Origin: JALZDI01 sp965653225
Lineage (GTDB): Bacteria; Actinomycetota; Actinomycetes; Propionibacteriales; Nocardioidaceae
Reading direction: 5' to 3'
Assembly (NCBI GenBank): GCA_965653225.1
Contig: CBFGZI010000067.1
Coordinates: 1-19,771, forward strand
DNA length: 19,771 nt
In this document: positions 1-8,198 of the stretch, one piece after another
Position numbering within the stretch: position 1 is the first letter of the stretch
How the letters are laid out: each line of letters starts with the position of its first letter
The notes under the pieces: generated by a model
What the model saw: the letters and a program-made list of their open reading frames with translations, nothing else
The model's database searches: none
Told to the model about the DNA's origin: nothing
Translations under genes and position numbers: made by a program

Positions 1-1057
1 CGTTCGTCAGCCGTCCGCCCACCGCGTTGAGCCCTTGCGCGAGGGCGTTGTCGGAACGCATCGCCTCGCGCCAGCCGCGGTCGGCGAGAGCGACGATGTA
101 AGGCAGGGTGGCGTTGGTGAGGGCGTAGGTCGAGGTGAGGGGAACGGCTCCCGGCATGTTGGCCACGCAGTAGAACAGGCTGTCGTGCACGGCGTACGTC
201 GGCTCGGCATGCGTGGTCGGACGGGTGTCCTCGAAGCAGCCGCCCTGGTCGACGGAGATGTCGACGAGCACACTGCCCTGCTTCATCTTGCCGACCGTCG
301 CGTTGCTGACCAGCCGTGGTGCTCGCGCCCCGGGTAGCAGGACAGCGCCGATCACCAGATCGGCGCCAAGCACAGCGCGTTGCACCTCCAAGGCGTTGGC
401 CGCCACGGTGGTCACCCTTCCCCGGTACACGCGGTCCAACGCACGCAGCTTGTCGACGTCGGTGTCGAGCACGGTGACGTGCGCCCACATGCCGGCTGCG
501 ATCGCCACCGCGTTCGTGCCGGCGACACCGGCACCGAGCACCACCACCTCGGACGGGGCGACGCCGCTCACGCCGCCGAGCAGCGACCCACGGCCTCCCT
601 GCGCTCGCAGCAGCGCATGCGCGCCCACCTGCGGCGCGAGACACCCGGCCACCTCGCTCATCGGGCGCAGCAACGGAAGCGCGCCGTTGGCCTGCTCGAC
701 CGTCTCGTAGGCGACCGCCGTCGTGCCCGCGTCCAGCAGGGCCTGGGTGCACTCCCGGGAGGCCGCGAGATGCAGGAACGTGAACAACGTCAGGTCCTCG
801 CGGAGCCGGTGGTACTCCTCGGCGACCGGTTCCTTCACCTTGAGAACCAGATCGGCGGCGCCCCACACCTCGTCGGCCGTGTCGAGCAGCTTCGCGCCGG
901 CCGCGAGGTAGTCCTCGTCCGATATGGACGAGCCCTCGCCTGCGCCATGCTCGACGACTACGTCATGGCCGCGGCTGGTGAGCTCATGGACCCCCGCGGG
1001 CGTGATCGCCACGCGGTACTCGTGGACCTTGACCTCTCGAGGGACGCCGATGCGCAT
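1..1057 (-). CDS. ald: alanine dehydrogenase (3' end cut by window edge)
   Basis: NAD-dependent L-alanine dehydrogenase, interconverting alanine with pyruvate plus ammonium in the cytoplasm. The frame stays open to base 1, giving about 352 residues of a family usually near 370, so only the C-terminal tail is missing. Family marks seen are the N-terminal MRIGVPREVKVHEYRVAITP segment, the KVKEP lysine motif near residue 75, HLAA with the catalytic-type histidine near 96, a Rossmann GAGVAG near 175-180, DISVDQGG, and ANMPGAVP near the end. The ATG at 1057 begins exactly at the family N-terminus. It is the last gene of the minus-strand block, 53 bp after the aminotransferase stop. Next to a pyruvate-dependent omega-aminotransferase its likely job is to regenerate pyruvate from alanine and release ammonium. 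Identification is from motifs; the pathway role is inferred. Confidence 0.93.
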   Translation of the reverse strand, partial: MRIGVPREVKVHEYRVAITPAGVHELTSRGHDVVVEHGAGEGSSISDEDYLAAGAKLLDTADEVWGAADLVLKVKEPVAEEYHRLREDLTLFTFLHLAASRECTQALLDAGTTAVAYETVEQANGALPLLRPMSEVAGCLAPQVGAHALLRAQGGRGSLLGGVSGVAPSEVVVLGAGVAGTNAVAIAAGMWAHVTVLDTDVDKLRALDRVYRGRVTTVAANALEVQRAVLGADLVIGAVLLPGARAPRLVSNATVGKMKQGSVLVDISVDQGGCFEDTRPTTHAEPTYAVHDSLFYCVANMPGAVPLTSTYALTNATLPYIVALADRGWREAMRSDNALAQGLNAVGGRLTN

Positions 1058-1110
1058 GGGAACGGCTCGCTTTCTGTTGCTGTGCAGGGATGTACGGGGA
1101 ACCGCGTGTG

Positions 1111-2481
1111 TCAGCCGGCGACGTAGCGGTCGGACGCTTCCAGCACCTGGTCGACGCAGGACAGCAGGTCGTCGAGCACGTCCTCGTCGGCGACCAGCGG
1201 CGGGGAGAGCATCAGCATCGTGGCCCCGCGGTCGTCGGGCCTGGTGACCAGACCGGCGGAGCGCATCGCCTGCGGCATGACCTCACGGACCAGCGCACGC
1301 GACTGCTCGCCCGTCAGCGGGCGCCCGCTCGCGCGGTCACCGGTGAGCTCGATCGCGTAGAAGTAGCCGGTGCCGCGCCACTCCGCCATCGTCGGATGTG
1401 CGTCGCGCAGCCGGTCCAGCCCAGCCTGGAAACGGGGCTCGAGCCGGCGCACGTTGCCCAGCACGTCCTCCTGCTTCAGGGCGGTGAGGTTGGCGGCGGC
1501 CACCGCGGTGGACACGGGGTGCCCGCCCCAGGTCGCGCCGTGCGTGAAGGTTCCGGCCTGCGGTGAGTCCATCACCGCGTCCACGAGCGCACGCCGCAGC
1601 AGGACACCGCCGAGCGGCGCGTAGCCGGAGGTCGCACCCTTGGCGAACGTCAGCAGGTCCGGAACGACGTCGTACTTCGCGCTGCCGAACCAGTCGCCGA
1701 GCCGCCCGTACGCGCAGATCACCTCGTCGGCCACCAGCAGGATCCCGTACCTGTCACAGACGGACCGCAGCTCCTGCCAGTACCCGTCCGGGGGCACCAG
1801 CGCGCCGCGGGAGTTCTGGACCGGCTCGGCGAACACGGCCGCGACCGTGTCGGGGCCCTCCTCCTCGATCGCCGACACCAGCGACCGGATGCTCGGCAGG
1901 TCCGCCGCACTACCACCCTCGGGAACCGACTCGCCGAGCGTGTTCGGGATGTGCCTGACACCGGGCATCAGCGGGCCGAACGGCTCCTTGAAGGCGGGGA
2001 TGCCGGTGACGGCGAGCGCCCCGAGCGTCGTGCCGTGGTAGGCCATGTCGCGGGCGATGATCTTGGTCCGCTGTGGCTGGCCCTGGCTGCGGTGGTACTG
2101 CCGGGCGAACTTGACCGCGGACTCGACCGCCTCCGAGCCGGAGCTGACGAAGAACGCGACGTCGAGGTCGCCGGGCGCGAGACCAGCGATCATCTCGGCG
2201 GCCTCGGCGGAGGCAGGATGCGTCGCCGACCAGTTGGTCCAGTACGCCAGCGACTCCATCTGCTTGGTCGCGGCGGCGGCGATGTCGCTGCGCCCGTGCC
2301 CGATGTTGACGCAGAAGAGCCCGGCGAGCCCGTCGAGGAACCGACGGCCGATGTCGTCGTACAGGTAGCAGCCCTCGCCACGCACGACGACAGGGAAGTC
2401 CGCGTCGCGCCACACCTGTCCGCGGGTGAAGTGCGGGAGCAGATGCCGCTGCGCCATTGCCCTGATGTCCGACCGTGTCAC
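1111..2481 (-). CDS. class III omega-aminotransferase (taurine/beta-alanine:pyruvate type)
   Basis: PLP-dependent class III aminotransferase that moves a terminal amino group from an omega-amino acid to a keto acid. I chose the GTG at 2481 (456 aa) because AGGGGG lies six bases upstream; an in-frame GTG at 2520 has no such site and adds 13 unlikely residues. Numbered from the GTG, the PLP phosphate motif SSGSEA is at 113-118, the cofactor-ring aspartate is D252 in VADEVICAYGR, and the Schiff-base lysine is K281 in TFAKGATSGYAPLGG. A MocR regulator lies upstream and alanine dehydrogenase downstream, the usual setting for taurine:pyruvate or beta-alanine:pyruvate aminotransferases. With the SauS-like gene in the same block, taurine to sulfoacetaldehyde is my favoured reaction; beta-alanine or GABA remain possible because substrate residues cannot be read with certainty. 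Confidence 0.88.
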   Translation of the reverse strand: MTRSDIRAMAQRHLLPHFTRGQVWRDADFPVVVRGEGCYLYDDIGRRFLDGLAGLFCVNIGHGRSDIAAAATKQMESLAYWTNWSATHPASAEAAEMIAGLAPGDLDVAFFVSSGSEAVESAVKFARQYHRSQGQPQRTKIIARDMAYHGTTLGALAVTGIPAFKEPFGPLMPGVRHIPNTLGESVPEGGSAADLPSIRSLVSAIEEEGPDTVAAVFAEPVQNSRGALVPPDGYWQELRSVCDRYGILLVADEVICAYGRLGDWFGSAKYDVVPDLLTFAKGATSGYAPLGGVLLRRALVDAVMDSPQAGTFTHGATWGGHPVSTAVAAANLTALKQEDVLGNVRRLEPRFQAGLDRLRDAHPTMAEWRGTGYFYAIELTGDRASGRPLTGEQSRALVREVMPQAMRSAGLVTRPDDRGATMLMLSPPLVADEDVLDDLLSCVDQVLEASDRYVAG

Positions 2482-2608
2482 GAGAGACCCCCTAGGGTGC
2501 GTTCTGCCGGTGTGGTGCACACCACCCTGATGGCAGGACAGGTCCCGCTGAAGGTCCAGATCGCGACGACTTTTTGGGTACCAGCCGCCGTGGAGCCCGC
2601 AGCGCCCC
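2482..2608 (-). promoter_or_regulatory. leader region of the aminotransferase with GGACCT direct repeat
   Basis: This 127-bp gap between the MocR stop and the aminotransferase start holds two direct repeats on the minus strand: CTGGACCT followed by CGGGACCT, with GGACCT units 12 bp apart (plus-strand AGGTCC at 2540-2545 and 2552-2557). MocR-type TauR of Rhodobacter is known to use direct repeats of the form CTGGACYTAA; the first copy here matches the first eight bases. A perfect 6-bp-arm inverted repeat, GTGGTG-CA-CACCAC, follows at 2512-2525, about 30 bp before the start codon. I found no convincing -35/-10 pair. Binding by the adjacent MocR protein is an inference. Confidence 0.5.
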
Positions 2609-4138
2609 TCAGAACCCCATCGACGCGAGCACTCGACTCAGCTGCTGCACGCCGGGACGGATGCGCTCGGGCGCGATGGCGGCGAAGCCGAGCCGGAAGT
2701 GGTGACGATGCGCGGCGCTGTCGTCGAAGTAGATGTCACCGCGCTCGATCACGACCCCCTGCGCCAGCGCCCGCTCGGCCAGCTCCACACCGTCGAGTGA
2801 CTCCGGGCCGGTGAGCCAGATGGTGACGCCGCCCGGTGGCGGGTCGGTGGACCAGGGCAGCTCCTGGTTGAGCACGTCGCGCAGCATGTGCCACTTGCGC
2901 TGCAGATGCGTGCGACGACGCCGGACGGTGCGCTGGTACTGCCCGTTGCGGATCAGCAGTGCCATCGCCCGCTGCGTGTGCCCGGAGGCGTGCCGTACGC
3001 GGTAGCGGCGGCGGCTGCGCAGCTCGCAGACCAGCGCGGGGTCGGCCACGAGGTAGCCCAGCCGCAGTCCGGGCGCGAGGAACTTCGAGAACGTGCCGAG
3101 GTAGATCACCCGCTCGCTGCCCGGAAGGGCCTTCAACGCCGGAGTCGGCCGTCCCTGGTACCGGAACTCGCTGTCGTAGTCGTCCTCGATCACCAGCGTG
3201 TCGGACTCCTGCGCCATCGAGATCAGCTGCCGGCGGCGCCCGACGGACAGCGTGACGTTCGTCGGGTTGTGGTGGCTGGGGGTCAGGTACAGCAGGTCGA
3301 CGCCCGCGAGGTCGGCCGGCGGCATCACGCCCGCGCGGTCGACGGTCAGCGGCGCGAGATGCGCTCCACCGCGGGCGAAGATGTGCCGCGCGTCGAGATA
3401 CCCCGGGTCCTCGACGCCGACGGTGTCGCCCGGGCGCAGCAGCGTGTCCGAGAGCAGGTCGAGCCCCTGCTGCGACCCCAGGGTGACCAGCACCTGGTCC
3501 GGGTCGGCCTCGATGCCCCGCATGGGCAGCACGTTCTGGCACAGCGCCTCGACCAGCATGGGGTCGTCCTCGTCGATGCCGTCGCGCAGGCTGTAGTGCA
3601 GGTGCGGTTCGTCCAGCGCCTCCCGCAGCGCACGCGCCCACGCGAGTCGCGGAAACAACGCCGGGTCCACCTGCCCCGCGACGAACGGGTACGGATAGCG
3701 GTTCCAGTCGTGCACCTTGGCGATCTCGGGCAGCGGGGAGTCCAGCCGTGAACGCAGGTGCCGGGACCAGTCGACCGGCGACGCCGCAGCATGCCCGGCG
3801 GCGCCGCGCTCGAGGTGGGGCAGCATCTCCGGGTTGACGAACAGCCCGCGCCGCGGACGCGACTCGACGAACCCCTCCGCCTGCAGCTCCTGGTAGGCCG
3901 TGTTCACGGTGTTGCGCGAGACGCCCAGCTCGCGGGCGAGCTCGCGGGACGAGGGCAGCGCGTGCCGTGCGTCGAGGGCTCCGGACGCGATCTCGTGCTC
4001 GAGTGCCCTGCGCAGCTGGCGGTACACCGGCTCACCGGCACCGCGCTCGATCGAGACCAGCGTGCGCGCGGACGTCGGGGGCGGGGCGGTGCGGCCCCCG
4101 CGTACGTGGGGTGGTGTCTCCTCTGCGCCGGACCTCAT
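2609..4138 (-). CDS. MocR/GabR-family transcriptional regulator (TauR-like)
   Basis: Transcription factor with a GntR-type winged helix fused to an aminotransferase-like PLP domain; 509 aa is normal for the family. The helix-turn-helix region is at about 40-101 (SSRELARELGVSRNTVNTAYQ, then the wing). The fold-type-I domain follows from about 150, with PSHHNPTNVT near 287-295, IEDDYDSEF near 318-325 and the PLP lysine K352 in GTFSKFLAPGLRLGY. The NPTNVT wording, instead of the more common PTG motif, is shared as I recall with TauR-like MocR proteins, but this is memory-based. The ATG at 4138 overlaps the mrp stop as ATGA, so it is translated with mrp rather than from a divergent promoter, which is unusual for MocR genes. 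It likely controls the aminotransferase gene just downstream. Confidence 0.9.
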   Translation of the reverse strand: MRSGAEETPPHVRGGRTAPPPTSARTLVSIERGAGEPVYRQLRRALEHEIASGALDARHALPSSRELARELGVSRNTVNTAYQELQAEGFVESRPRRGLFVNPEMLPHLERGAAGHAAASPVDWSRHLRSRLDSPLPEIAKVHDWNRYPYPFVAGQVDPALFPRLAWARALREALDEPHLHYSLRDGIDEDDPMLVEALCQNVLPMRGIEADPDQVLVTLGSQQGLDLLSDTLLRPGDTVGVEDPGYLDARHIFARGGAHLAPLTVDRAGVMPPADLAGVDLLYLTPSHHNPTNVTLSVGRRRQLISMAQESDTLVIEDDYDSEFRYQGRPTPALKALPGSERVIYLGTFSKFLAPGLRLGYLVADPALVCELRSRRRYRVRHASGHTQRAMALLIRNGQYQRTVRRRRTHLQRKWHMLRDVLNQELPWSTDPPPGGVTIWLTGPESLDGVELAERALAQGVVIERGDIYFDDSAAHRHHFRLGFAAIAPERIRPGVQQLSRVLASMGF

Positions 4139-5280
4139 CCGACGAACAGCGGCAGGGACCTGCCGACCACGCTCCGTCGTACGGCGGGCAGCCTGCCCGC
4201 GATGTCGGTCAGTGCCCGTGCCCCGGCTGACTCCGGGTGCGTGCGTACGAGAGGCGTGCCCGCGTCGCCCGCGGCGCAGAGGGCCGGATCGAGCGGGACC
4301 TGGCCGAGCAGCGGTGCGTCCAGCGTCTCGGCCAGCCTGCTGCCTCCGCCCGCACCGAACGCGGTCGTCGTCTCACCGCAGTGCGCGCACACCGTGCCCG
4401 ACATGTTCTCGACGACGCCGGCCACCGGCATGCGCGCGTCGCGGGCCATCCGGCCGACCCGCGCGGCGACCTGCTCGGCGGCCGTCTGCGGTGTCGTGGC
4501 GACCACCATCGCGGCGTCGGGCAGCAGCTCGACGACCGAGAGCGTGACGTCGCCGGTGCCCGGTGGCAGGTCGACCAGCAGCACGTCGAGGTCGCCCCAG
4601 TAGACGTCGTCGAGAAACTGCTCCAAGGCCTTGTGCAGCATCGGCCCGCGCCACACCACCGGCTGCTCGTCGTCGACGAAGAAGCCGATAGACATCAGCG
4701 CGACCCCATGCGCCCCGACCGGGAGCATGATGCCCTTCACCGCGACCGGTGCCTCTCGCACGCCGAACAGCTGCGGCATCGAGTAGCCCCACACGTCCGC
4801 GTCGAGCACGCCGACGCGTTTGCCCTGGTCGGCCAGGGCGACGGCGAGGTTGGCGGTCAGGGTCGACTTGCCGACACCGCCCTTGCCGCTGCCGACCGCG
4901 TAGACCGCCGTACGGTCACCGAAGCCGCCGGGCCGGCGCTGCGCGGACCTCAGCCGCTGCGCGAGGCCGTGCCGGCGAGCGTCGTCCATCGGCTGCAGTC
5001 GTACGTCGGCGTCGCGGACGCCCTCGACGCTGCGCACGGCCGCGGTCACCTCGCCCTGCAGGCCGGCGTCGCGGGCGTCGCGGTCAGCGGGACGCCACAC
5101 GGTCACCCGGAGAAGCCCACGGGCCAGCGTCACCTCGCCGACCAGGTCGAGGTCGCCCAGCGGCCGGCCGAGGACGGGGTCAGGTAGGTCGCGCACCGCT
5201 GCGGCGGCGCTCGCCTCGACGGCGGCCGTGTCCGCACGCACGGTGCCGCTGGTCAGGCTTCGCAGTCCCATGTCAGTCAC
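4135..5280 (-). CDS. mrp: Mrp/ApbC-family Fe-S cluster carrier ATPase
   Basis: Cytoplasmic P-loop ATPase of the Mrp/NBP35 group, which holds and transfers Fe-S clusters to apoproteins. Length 381 aa is typical. Residues about 20-100 are a MIP18/DUF59-like domain. The deviant Walker A GSGKGGVGKS is at 130-139, DADVWGYSMP near 160-169, the VDLPPGTGD switch near 236-244, and the cluster-binding CxxC is C298/C301 in VCAHCGE. Start is either GTG 5280 (overlapping the molybdoenzyme stop by 8 bp) or ATG 5271; GGAGG just upstream does not settle this. It sits between the molybdoenzyme and MocR genes, so a dedicated maturation role for the Fe-S-rich oxidoreductase encoded upstream, or for aconitase X, is plausible. 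It could also be the only, housekeeping Mrp of the cell. Confidence 0.92.
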   Translation of the reverse strand: MTDMGLRSLTSGTVRADTAAVEASAAAAVRDLPDPVLGRPLGDLDLVGEVTLARGLLRVTVWRPADRDARDAGLQGEVTAAVRSVEGVRDADVRLQPMDDARRHGLAQRLRSAQRRPGGFGDRTAVYAVGSGKGGVGKSTLTANLAVALADQGKRVGVLDADVWGYSMPQLFGVREAPVAVKGIMLPVGAHGVALMSIGFFVDDEQPVVWRGPMLHKALEQFLDDVYWGDLDVLLVDLPPGTGDVTLSVVELLPDAAMVVATTPQTAAEQVAARVGRMARDARMPVAGVVENMSGTVCAHCGETTTAFGAGGGSRLAETLDAPLLGQVPLDPALCAAGDAGTPLVRTHPESAGARALTDIAGRLPAVRRSVVGRSLPLFVG

Positions 5281-8152
5281 CCGCCTCCGAGGACACCTTG
5301 AACGCCCGGCGTCTCGGCTTCACCGGGCGCATCATGAACTCGGGCCTGCGCCATCCCTCGGCGTTCGGCCCGGGACGGGTCAGTCCCAGCCACTCCTGGT
5401 AGACCTCCCTCGACCTGCGCACGTCCACCTCGATGTCGCCGTACCGGTCGCCGGGCTCGGCCGGGCTGAGCCGCACCCGCTGCAGCCAGCAGTGCATCCC
5501 CGACCACGGGTCGGGCTGCACGGGGAAGGTGAGGTTCTGGTGGACGCCGGGGTCCTCCCAGTAGATGCGTGCGCTGTCGGGGTCGTCGCTGTCGAAGGGC
5601 TGGACGCCGCCAGCCTGCCGCAGCCGCCACACGCCCTCGGCGGAGCGGTCGAGGTCGACCTTGCCGGTGACCCAGCGGCTGCCGTCGGACTCGTGCACAC
5701 GCCAGCGGCCCATGTGGTGGCTCATCGCGATCACACCGGGGCGGATGCCCTGCGTCGCCCAGATCCGCGCCACGAAGTGGCCGATCCGCGTGGTCACCCG
5801 CACGAGGTCGCCCGTCTTCAGCCCCTTGCTCTCGGCGTCGGACGCGTTGACCCAAACCGGGTGGGTGTTGCTGAGCTCGTTCAGGTACTTCGCGTTCCCC
5901 GAGCGGGTGTGTACCAGCGTCGGCAGCCGGAAGGTCGGCACCAGCACCATCTCGCCGCCGTCGGCGTCGATCTCTGCGTGTGCGACGTGGGAGCGGATGT
6001 AGCCCGGCACGGCGTGCTCGGGCCAGCCGAAGGACACCATCGACTCCGAGAACAGCTCCAGCCGGCGGCTCGGGGTGAGCCAACCGGCGACCTTCGACCC
6101 GTCCTCGAGCAGCACGCCGACCGCGCCGGCCTCCCCGATCAGCGGCGGGGTCGAGTCGTCGTCGGTCGGCCGCCGCAGCACGCCGTGCTCGTCGGGAAGC
6201 GTGCCGTCGAGCTCGTCGGTGGACAGCTCACGCTCGTCCTGCCGGTAGATGTCGCGACCGACCTCGACGACGCCGTACTTGCGCATGTACTCCATCGGAG
6301 TCATGTCCTGCGCCGCGGCCTTCTCGGGCAGCCCGGGCACACGGTTCTCGAATATCCAGCGGTAGTACTCGTCGACGGTGACCGGCTCGCCGGGACGGTA
6401 CGGCGACTCGAAGTAGCGCCGGATGCCCAGCGAGCCGTCGGGGTCGATCCGCCACGACAGCGCGAACCAGAACTCGTTCTCCTCCCACACCTCGCCCGGG
6501 TTGGCGTCGCGGGTGTCGGTGTAGTCCATGCCGAGCTTGTCCATCGCCACCCGGCGCACCGGCTGCCGGAAGCCGAGCCATCGTCCGGCATGGGTCTCGT
6601 ACGAGTGGGTGTCGTGGCGTTCCGTCGAGTGCCCCATGGGAAGCACGTAGTCGGCGAAGGTCGCCGTCTCCGACCAAGTTGGCGTCAGAGCGACGTGAAG
6701 GCCGACGCGGTCGGGGTCGGTGAGCGCCTCCATCCAGGTGAAGCCGTCGGGGTTGGTCCAGATGGGGTTGTAGACGCGCGAGAAGTAGACCTCGAGCCTT
6801 CCCCTGTCCTCGTTGAGGAAGTGCGGCAGCAGGAACGACATCTCGTTGGTCGACAGCGGCCATTCGCCCGGCCAGATCAGCTCGTTCCAGGACTCGTGCG
6901 CGTCGGGCATGTCGAAGCCGTGGGGGATGAACTTGTCCCAGCCGTTCGGGCTGGTTCCTCCAGGTGTGCCGACGCTGCCGGTGAGCACGTTGAGGAAGAA
7001 CAGACAGCGCGCCACCTGCCAGCCGCCCTTGTTGCCCGCGGCCGCCGCCCGCCAGATGTGCGCCGACAGTGCGGACCCCGCGGTGGACACGATCTCGGCC
7101 AGCTCGGCGATCTTTTCGACCGGCACCCGCGCCTCCTGCGCGGCGAACTCGAAGGTGTAGCCGGAGTAGTCGTCGGCCAGCGCCTCCAGGAACGTCCCGA
7201 AGTCGTCGTCGAGGTCGGGGTGCAGGTGCTGCATGTAGGTCTGCCAGTTCACCCAGCGCCGCAGGAACGCGTGGTCCACGTGGTCGGTCCGCAGCAGGTG
7301 GGCCGCGACCGCGAGCAGGATCGCGGCCTCGCTGCCCGGCCAGGGCGCGAGCCACAGGTCGGCGTGCGAGGCGGTGTTGGACATGCGCGGGTCGAGGACG
7401 ACGAGCTTGGCCGCGCCCTCGTGCTTGGCCTCCATGATCCGCTGTGCGTGCGGGTTGAAGTAGTGGCCCGTCTCCAGGTGCGAGCTCAGCAGCAGGATGA
7501 CCTTCGCGTTGGCGTAGTCCGGGGAGGGCCGGTCGTAGCCACCCCACAGCGAGTAGCCCAGCCGGGCGCCGGAGGAGCAGATGTTGGTGTGGCTGTTGTG
7601 CCCGTCGACGCCCCACGCCTGCAGGAACCGCTCGGCGAAGCCGTCCTCGCCGGGGCGTCCGACGTGGTACATCACCTCGTTGCGCCGGTCCTCGACGATG
7701 GCGGTGCGGATTCGCGCCGCGATGTCGTCGAGCGCGTCGTCCCAGCTGCACCGCTCCCACTGCCCGCCGCCGCGCTCACCGGCCCGTCGCATCGGGTGCA
7801 GCACCCGCTCGGGGTCGTCGAGCTGGTTGATGGTCGCCGGCCCCTTCGCGCAGTTGCGGCCACGGGAGCCGGGGTGTGCGGGGTTCCCCTCCACCTTGGT
7901 GACGCTCAGGTCGTCCTTGGCGACATGGGCGAGCAGGCCGCACGCGGACTCACAGTTGAAGCAGGTGGTGGGGATGAGCATGAACTCCCGCGCCACCTTG
8001 CGCGGGTGCGCCTTCGCGTCGTAGGCGACGTGGTTGTCCCAGGTCTCCGGCGGAGGGAAGTTCGACAGGTGCTCGTGCCTGCGTGCGCCCGGGAGGTCAG
8101 GCAGCCTGCGTTGCTCCGGCGAGCCTGACCTGGGGTGGTCAGTGGTCGTCAT
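5273..8152 (-). CDS. molybdopterin oxidoreductase, DMSO-reductase family, catalytic subunit
   Basis: Large (959 aa) Mo-bisPGD enzyme. One [4Fe-4S] site is visible as C64, C67, C71 and C101 in PTTCFNCESACG...RGRNCAKG. C182 in HTNICSSGARLGY is the probable Mo ligand. The C-terminal part (about 770-920) resembles the dinucleotide-binding domain, with NELSNTHPVWVNASDA and GIRPGVIAMSHHMGRW. There is no Tat or Sec signal, so it should act in the cytoplasm. ATG 8152 follows a GGAGG site. The next gene upstream encodes its probable Fe-S/NrfD membrane partner, giving a quinone-linked complex like PsrABC or SoeABC. Lack of a Tat signal and the sulfonate-type neighbours make sulfite oxidation (SoeA-like) my preferred guess. 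Sequence alone does not prove it; tetrathionate, polysulfide, formate or an organic substrate are alternatives. Confidence 0.9.
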   Translation of the reverse strand: MTTTDHPRSGSPEQRRLPDLPGARRHEHLSNFPPPETWDNHVAYDAKAHPRKVAREFMLIPTTCFNCESACGLLAHVAKDDLSVTKVEGNPAHPGSRGRNCAKGPATINQLDDPERVLHPMRRAGERGGGQWERCSWDDALDDIAARIRTAIVEDRRNEVMYHVGRPGEDGFAERFLQAWGVDGHNSHTNICSSGARLGYSLWGGYDRPSPDYANAKVILLLSSHLETGHYFNPHAQRIMEAKHEGAAKLVVLDPRMSNTASHADLWLAPWPGSEAAILLAVAAHLLRTDHVDHAFLRRWVNWQTYMQHLHPDLDDDFGTFLEALADDYSGYTFEFAAQEARVPVEKIAELAEIVSTAGSALSAHIWRAAAAGNKGGWQVARCLFFLNVLTGSVGTPGGTSPNGWDKFIPHGFDMPDAHESWNELIWPGEWPLSTNEMSFLLPHFLNEDRGRLEVYFSRVYNPIWTNPDGFTWMEALTDPDRVGLHVALTPTWSETATFADYVLPMGHSTERHDTHSYETHAGRWLGFRQPVRRVAMDKLGMDYTDTRDANPGEVWEENEFWFALSWRIDPDGSLGIRRYFESPYRPGEPVTVDEYYRWIFENRVPGLPEKAAAQDMTPMEYMRKYGVVEVGRDIYRQDERELSTDELDGTLPDEHGVLRRPTDDDSTPPLIGEAGAVGVLLEDGSKVAGWLTPSRRLELFSESMVSFGWPEHAVPGYIRSHVAHAEIDADGGEMVLVPTFRLPTLVHTRSGNAKYLNELSNTHPVWVNASDAESKGLKTGDLVRVTTRIGHFVARIWATQGIRPGVIAMSHHMGRWRVHESDGSRWVTGKVDLDRSAEGVWRLRQAGGVQPFDSDDPDSARIYWEDPGVHQNLTFPVQPDPWSGMHCWLQRVRLSPAEPGDRYGDIEVDVRRSREVYQEWLGLTRPGPNAEGWRRPEFMMRPVKPRRRAFKVSSEAGD

Positions 8153-8198
8153 CGGGGGGTTCCCTCCTCCACATCGCTGTCACGCCAGCCGGTCGTCG

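Noticed and set aside
2482..2520. Upstream GTG start for the aminotransferase
   Set aside because: It would place the palindrome inside the gene and has no Shine-Dalgarno; the GTG at 2481 has AGGGGG six bases upstream.
2609..4138. MocR protein as a catalytic aminotransferase
   Set aside because: The N-terminal GntR winged helix shows it is a regulator with a PLP-binding sensor domain.
5228..8128. 966-codon open frame on the plus strand
   Set aside because: It is antisense to the molybdoenzyme, has the His/Val/Arg/Gly-rich composition of a high-GC shadow frame and shows no family motif.
5273..8152. Acetylene hydratase-type reading (Mo/W enzyme feeding acetaldehyde to the acylating dehydrogenase)
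   Set aside because: Acetylene hydratase needs no quinone-linked partner, but here the gene follows a four-cluster Fe-S/NrfD membrane subunit, which implies a redox reaction.
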